Source of the DNA: Bacteroidales bacterium UBA5349
GTDB lineage: Bacteria; Bacteroidota; Bacteroidia; Bacteroidales; Tenuifilaceae
Assembly: GCA_002410065.1 (NCBI GenBank)
Contig: DHQB01000010.1
Coordinates: 1-11,499, forward strand
DNA length: 11,499 nt
Reading direction: 5' to 3'
Part shown: piece after piece, positions 8,180 to 11,499 of the stretch
Layout of the letters: every line of letters begins with the position of its first letter
Position numbering within the stretch: the stretch's first letter is position 1
Notes under the pieces: model-generated
Databases searched by the model: none
What the model was told of the DNA's origin: nothing
What the model saw: the letters and a program-made list of their open reading frames with translations, nothing else
Position numbers and translations under genes: made by a program

Positions 8180-8255
8180 TTTATGATTTGGCGAATGATA
8201 ATGTATGCTTCAAAGAACCTTCCATTTTACTGAAGTATTCTATAACCTTAATTTA

Positions 8256-8289
8256 TTGTTCTGTTTTAAGAATTATATATTTATATTTA
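8256..8289 (+). promoter_or_regulatory. Possible promoter for the glycosyltransferase operon
   Basis: TTG at 8256-8258 is followed by two overlapping TATATTTA elements, at 8276-8283 (17-nt spacer) and 8282-8289 (23-nt spacer). Each is one mismatch from the TAnnTTTG consensus. They lie 27-33 nt before the preferred ATG at 8316, a sensible leader length, and this supports placing the gene start there and not at 8205. The AT-rich context lowers confidence. Confidence 0.28.
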
Positions 8290-8315
8290 CGGTTTATAAA
8301 TTTTTTACACTTGAA

Positions 8316-9128
8316 ATGGCTTTAATTTCGGCAGTAATCATAACCTATAACGAGGAAGATAATATTGAGCGTTGCATTAAATCAGTTTTAGCTGTTGCCG
8401 ATGAGGTAGTTGTACTCGACTCATATTCAACTGATAAAACCGAAGATATATGCAGAGACTTGGGCGTAAAGTTTTTTCAGCAAAGTTTCATTGGCTATAA
8501 AGAGCAAAAAAATAGTGCCCTGCGTTTTGCTACTCATGATTATGTTCTTTCGCTTGATGCCGACGAGGCACTCTCCGAAGATTTAAAAAGATCTATTCTA
8601 CAGATCAAGGACAATCTAAAATTCGATGGGTACATCTTAAACAGGTTAAATAACTACTGTGGGCAATGGATTTACTACTCAAACTGGTATCCCGATAAAA
8701 AACTTAGACTTTTTAACAAGAACAAAGGTGTTTGGGGTGGAATAAATCCTCACGATCGGTTTCTGCTAAACAAAGGGTGTACTTCAACTAGGCTTAAGGG
8801 CGATATCCTACATTGGGTACTCGATTCATATGAGGAGCATATTGCAAAGGCCAATAATTTTAGCACAATAGCTGCCAAGGAGTACTTTGAACTTGGCCGT
8901 AAAAGTTCCATTGCGAAAATTATTTTTAATACCGGTTGGCGATTTTTCAAGGCTTACATTATTCGACTTGGATTTCTAGATGGATTTAATGGGTTTGTTA
9001 TCAGCTCTTTCTCTGCATATACAAGTTTTTTAAAGTATGTTAAACTACGACAACTTATATTGGAGAGCCGGGGGAATAATGGTAACGGACTCCTAAAAAA
9101 GGAAAAGAAAATTAAAATTGCATCATAA
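8316..9128 (+). CDS. Family 2 glycosyltransferase, WaaE/KdtX-like
   Basis: A 270-residue inverting glycosyltransferase with a GT-A fold, of the type that adds a sugar to the lipopolysaccharide core. 'ISAVIITYNEEDNI' (residues 4-17) is the nucleotide-binding start. 'DSYSTDKT' (35-42) is typical of the WaaE/KdtX subgroup. 'SLDADEALS' (79-87) holds the DxD-type metal site at Asp81-Asp83. 'DGFNGF' (222-227) near the C terminus is another subgroup hallmark. The open frame extends back to 8205, but those 37 residues are AT-rich, lack family similarity and overlap promoter-like sequence. I therefore place the start at ATG 8316, which opens with the conserved 'MALISAVIIT'. The protein is cytoplasmic or peripheral at the inner membrane. 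It leads a three-gene operon; the next start is 11 nt downstream. The donor sugar is unknown. In Klebsiella, WaaE adds glucose to inner-core heptose, but the acceptor may differ here. Confidence 0.9.
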   Translation: MALISAVIITYNEEDNIERCIKSVLAVADEVVVLDSYSTDKTEDICRDLGVKFFQQSFIGYKEQKNSALRFATHDYVLSLDADEALSEDLKRSILQIKDNLKFDGYILNRLNNYCGQWIYYSNWYPDKKLRLFNKNKGVWGGINPHDRFLLNKGCTSTRLKGDILHWVLDSYEEHIAKANNFSTIAAKEYFELGRKSSIAKIIFNTGWRFFKAYIIRLGFLDGFNGFVISSFSAYTSFLKYVKLRQLILESRGNNGNGLLKKEKKIKIAS

Positions 9129-9139
9129 AGAATATTGAT

Positions 9140-9823
9140 ATGAAAATTGTAATTCTGGCAGCAGGCATAGGCTCAAGGTTGGGTAACCCATTACCAAAAC
9201 CATTAACTATGCTGAAAAGTGGCAAAACCATTATGCAGCAGCAAGTTGATAATATATCTGAGTACTTTAACTCCGATGATATTAACGTTGTTGTTGGGTT
9301 TAAAAAGGATCTGATAATGGAATCTTTTCCAGATCTAAGCTACATCTACAATCAAAATTTCGATACAACCAATACATCCAAAAGCCTTCTGAAGGCTTTA
9401 AGGAAAAACAGGAGCGAGTCAGTTCTTTGGTTAAATGGAGATGTTGTTTTCGATTCAAATCTTTTCAAGGTGATAGAGAAGTATATTGAGAAGGATCAAT
9501 CATTTGTTTGTGTTAATAATTCCGAGGTTGGGGATGAGGAGGTGAAGTACAACCTAAATAAGGATGGCTTTATTAAAGATATCTCGAAGATTATAACCGA
9601 TGGTTTGGGCGAAGCTGTTGGCATTAATTTTATAGCAAAGAGTGATGTTAAATCCTTTATTAATAGACTTATTGAGTGTAAGGATAACGATTATTTTGAG
9701 CGGGGGTTAGAGTTATCAATACAAAAGGACAACCTAAAAGTACTCCCTATTAATATTTCCGATTTTCGCTGTTTAGAGGTCGATTTTAAGGAAGATCTAG
9801 ACAAAGCTAATAAGCTGTTTTAA
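9140..9823 (+). CDS. LicC-like nucleotidyltransferase (probable CDP-alcohol synthesis)
   Basis: A 227-residue cytoplasmic nucleotidyltransferase with a Rossmann-like fold. It starts with the signature 'ILAAGIGSRLGNPLPKPL' (residues 5-22): the glycine loop binds the nucleotide, and Lys20 of 'PKP' is the usual catalytic lysine. 'NFDTTNTSKSLLKAL' (73-87) matches the base-recognition segment of LicC-type enzymes, 'WLNGDVVF' (97-104) supplies the metal-binding Asp101, and 'EVDFKEDLDKA' (213-223) gives a second acidic site. LicC makes CDP-choline from CTP and phosphocholine; relatives activate sugars or other phospho-alcohols. The preference for CTP and an alcohol phosphate is inferred mainly from context. 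The gene directly downstream (9-nt gap) encodes a CDP-glycerol glycerophosphotransferase-like protein, and two LicD-like genes lie nearby. A sugar-1-phosphate nucleotidyltransferase role remains possible. The length is typical of the compact LicC type. Confidence 0.85.
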   Translation: MKIVILAAGIGSRLGNPLPKPLTMLKSGKTIMQQQVDNISEYFNSDDINVVVGFKKDLIMESFPDLSYIYNQNFDTTNTSKSLLKALRKNRSESVLWLNGDVVFDSNLFKVIEKYIEKDQSFVCVNNSEVGDEEVKYNLNKDGFIKDISKIITDGLGEAVGINFIAKSDVKSFINRLIECKDNDYFERGLELSIQKDNLKVLPINISDFRCLEVDFKEDLDKANKLF

Positions 9824-9832
9824 ATCTCTGGA

Positions 9833-10879
9833 ATGAAGGCTACTCTTTTCTGTGCAAACCCATACGCATTTGGTATATTAAAGCCATTGAGCGATGAACT
9901 TATGCAGGGTAAGCATCAGGTAATGTGGTATGTTCCAGAAAAACATCTTTCTACATTCCCCTTTCAGCACGAAGTACCTTATACCAGTTTAATTTCCGAT
10001 ATTCATAATTTTAACAGCGATGCCATATTTGTTCCGGGCAATGAGATTCCACATTATTTGAGAGGAGTAAAAGTTCAGATTTTTCACGGCCTTGCTGGCG
10101 AAAAAAAGGGGCACTTCCGAATTAGGCATTACTTCGACCTTTATTTAACCCAAGGGCCATACTTTACTGATAGATTTAAAGCACTAGCTTCGAGGTACAA
10201 AGATTTTTTAGTTACTGAAACAGGTTGGTGTAAACTCGATATGTTATACAAGGATATTGAAAAGTATAAAACTGAACGAAACAACTTGCTTAAAGCAAAG
10301 GGTAAAAAGCACCTTGTACTCTATGCCCCTACTTTTTCGCCATCGCTAACCTCGGCGGTTAGTTTAAAAGATCAGATTTTTAATCTGGCTAAGACCGAGG
10401 ATATCTACTTACTTATTAAATTTCATGATTTAATGAACCCCGAGATAGCATCGGAGTATATGCATGAAGCCCAAAAGTACGAAAATGTCGAAATTGTTGC
10501 AGAGAAGAATATCCTAAACTCCTTAAAAATGGCCGATGTGATGATTAGCGATACCTCATCGGTGGTGTACGAATTCATTTTCCTCAACAAACCAGTTATT
10601 ACCCTTAACTCTCGTTCTCCACATATTGTTTGGAATAATATTTCTGAACCCAGCCAATTGCCCACGGCTTTTGTTAGCACCATTAACTCTGACGATTTTG
10701 CCGATAAAAGAGCGAAACTCATTGAAATGTATCACCCCTATAACGATGGGCTTTCATCGCATAGAATGATTGAAGCCGTTGAGCAATTCATCCAAAATTA
10801 TGGTGTGCCCACCAAGCGTAAGCTTAACTTTTTCCGTAGATATAAAATGGTAAAGGATTTTGGATTTAAGCCCGAGTAG
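9833..10879 (+). CDS. CDP-glycerol glycerophosphotransferase-like (TagF/TagB family) protein
   Basis: A 348-residue GT-B-like enzyme of the family that transfers glycerol-phosphate or ribitol-phosphate from CDP donors in teichoic acid synthesis. Visible motifs are 'IFHGLAGEK' (residues 83-91) with His85, corresponding to the family's 'HG' motif, 'TGWCKLDML' (130-138), 'LYAPTFSP' (163-170), and 'LLIKFHD' (193-199) with His198 matching the second conserved histidine. 'MISDTSSVVYEFIFLNKPVI' (237-256) is the nucleotide-binding C-terminal signature. It is near the size of the catalytic domain alone. It lacks a signal peptide and clear membrane helices, so it probably acts at the cytoplasmic face of the inner membrane. 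A Gram-negative host has no classical teichoic acid, so the acceptor is probably a lipopolysaccharide or capsular glycan. It is the last gene of the operon, 9 nt after the LicC-like gene, which probably makes its donor. A UDP-GlcNAc 2-epimerase is a less likely alternative because of the 'FHGLAG' motif. Confidence 0.87.
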   Translation: MKATLFCANPYAFGILKPLSDELMQGKHQVMWYVPEKHLSTFPFQHEVPYTSLISDIHNFNSDAIFVPGNEIPHYLRGVKVQIFHGLAGEKKGHFRIRHYFDLYLTQGPYFTDRFKALASRYKDFLVTETGWCKLDMLYKDIEKYKTERNNLLKAKGKKHLVLYAPTFSPSLTSAVSLKDQIFNLAKTEDIYLLIKFHDLMNPEIASEYMHEAQKYENVEIVAEKNILNSLKMADVMISDTSSVVYEFIFLNKPVITLNSRSPHIVWNNISEPSQLPTAFVSTINSDDFADKRAKLIEMYHPYNDGLSSHRMIEAVEQFIQNYGVPTKRKLNFFRRYKMVKDFGFKPE

Positions 10880-10911
10880 CACTTTCTCTTCATTTACAAA
10901 ATCATTTCTTT

Positions 10912-10942
10912 TTGACATATACCAGTTTTAGCACTAACTTGT
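10912..10942 (+). promoter_or_regulatory. Probable promoter for the ArsC-like gene
   Basis: TTGACA at 10912-10917 is followed after 17 nt by TAACTTGT at 10935-10942, close to the Bacteroidota -7 element TAnnTTTG. Transcription would start near 10950, just before ATG 10966. It lies in the 86-nt gap after the glycerophosphotransferase gene, so the ArsC-like gene can be expressed on its own. I find no clear terminator for the preceding operon in this gap. Confidence 0.42.
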
Positions 10943-10965
10943 GTTGAACTTAAACATAGTACAAA

Positions 10966-11307
10966 ATGCTAAAAATATTTCACAACCCTCGCTGCAAACA
11001 TAGTCGTGCTGGTCTCGATTATCTCAAGTCGAAAACTGACAACTACAACATTCGCGAGTACTTGAAGGAGCCACTCACCAAGGAGGAGATACAGGAAATT
11101 TTACTAAAAACCAATCTGCAACCCATTGACATTGTCAGAAAGCAAGAGGATTACTTTAAAAAAAACCTAAAAGAAAAGAATTTCAATAAGGACGAATGGA
11201 TTAAGATTATTTTAGAGAACCCTAAACTGCTCCAACGACCAATAGTTGTTGGTAAACTTAAGGCTGTAATTGCCAATCCACCACAGAATATTGATAGGTT
11301 ATTTTAA
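10966..11307 (+). CDS. ArsC/Spx-family thioredoxin-fold protein (arsenate reductase-like)
   Basis: A 113-residue cytoplasmic protein of the ArsC/Spx/YffB family. 'IFHNPRCKHSRAGL' (residues 4-17) contains the catalytic Cys10 in a C-x-x-S arrangement. 'LLQRPIVVGKLKAVIANPP' (88-106) contains Arg91, the conserved arginine that binds the oxyanion in ArsC, and the usual 'RPIVV' strand. The length is closer to the short YffB-like members (about 115-120 residues) than to plasmid ArsC (about 140). There is only one cysteine, so turnover would need an external thiol such as glutaredoxin-glutathione or another low-molecular thiol. No arsenic efflux pump or ArsR regulator lies nearby, so true arsenate reduction is uncertain and a general thiol-redox role is equally possible. 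It has its own likely promoter and shows no functional link to the surface-glycan operon upstream. Confidence 0.85.
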   Translation: MLKIFHNPRCKHSRAGLDYLKSKTDNYNIREYLKEPLTKEEIQEILLKTNLQPIDIVRKQEDYFKKNLKEKNFNKDEWIKIILENPKLLQRPIVVGKLKAVIANPPQNIDRLF

Positions 11308-11442
11308 TGCAGCATATGTAATGTAAAAAGAGCGATTTTAACCAAAATAAATAGAGTCGTTGGTGAAATATTCGATGATAGGTGCAGCGAATTTGATTTC
11401 GAATTCGTCATTAGGGCATAAAATCACAAATAAATCAAGTTT

Positions 11443-11499
11443 ATGAAAACCACATTTCAACGTATGGGTATAGCCGTTTTACTTAGTCTGGCTATTGTT
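11443..11499 (+). CDS. 5' end of an exported protein (partial)
   Basis: ATG at 11443 opens a frame that stays open to the edge of the window (19 codons). It reads 'MKTTFQRMGIAVLLSLAIV', a basic start followed by a hydrophobic core, which is typical of a signal peptide or N-terminal membrane anchor. The 135-nt gap before it is AT-rich and contains a CGAATT pair (11388-11393 and 11400-11405) of uncertain meaning, but no convincing promoter. The family cannot be told from this stub. Confidence 0.55.
   Translation, partial: MKTTFQRMGIAVLLSLAIV

Noticed and set aside
10423..10722. A 99-codon minus-strand open frame inside the glycerophosphotransferase gene
   Set aside because: It is antisense to the conserved nucleotide-binding segment and is explained by codon use on the coding strand.
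11388..11405. Repeated CGAATT with an adjoining GAATTC before the final gene
   Set aside because: The motif is short and AT-rich, with only two copies, and it lacks the symmetry and spacing expected of a regulator site.

Overview
The window looks like a chromosomal segment of a Bacteroidota bacterium, probably from the order Bacteroidales. The reasons are the low-to-moderate GC, the absence of Shine-Dalgarno-like ribosome sites, several sequences resembling the Bacteroidota promoter (TTG, about 19-20 nt, then TAnnTTTG), and the protein families present (paired secreted DUF3857/transglutaminase-like proteins, an S9 peptidase with a signal peptide, surface-glycan genes). I see no tRNA, rRNA, CRISPR array, insertion sequence or phage gene. 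Coding density is high, and the longest stretch without a gene is 291 nt (6608-6898).

Layout. 1-185 is the 3' end of an unidentified gene. 205-2163 and 2185-4071 are two secreted DUF3857 plus transglutaminase-like paralogs on the plus strand, 21 nt apart. The first has lost the catalytic cysteine position and the second keeps it. 4202-6607 (minus strand) is an exported prolyl-oligopeptidase-type serine peptidase that closely resembles the plant chloroplast glutamyl endopeptidase group. 6899-7507 (plus) and 7512-8129 (minus) are two LicD-like phosphotransferase paralogs facing each other, with only 4 nt between their stop codons. 8316-10879 is a tight three-gene plus-strand operon: a WaaE/KdtX-like family 2 glycosyltransferase, a LicC-like nucleotidyltransferase, and a CDP-glycerol glycerophosphotransferase-like enzyme. 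10966-11307 is a small ArsC/Spx-like reductase, and 11443 onward is the first 19 codons of an exported protein.

How the genes may work together. The most coherent story lies between 6899 and 10879. The LicC-like enzyme would make a CDP-activated alcohol (choline, ethanolamine, glycerol or another polyol). The glycerophosphotransferase-like protein and/or the LicD-like proteins would transfer the phospho-alcohol group to a glycan. The WaaE-like glycosyltransferase would contribute a sugar to that glycan, plausibly the lipopolysaccharide core. This would be a phospho-decoration cassette for the cell surface of a Gram-negative bacterium. The substrate and acceptor cannot be read from the sequence. 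The two transglutaminase-like proteins and the peptidase are exported and have no evident mechanistic link to the cassette.
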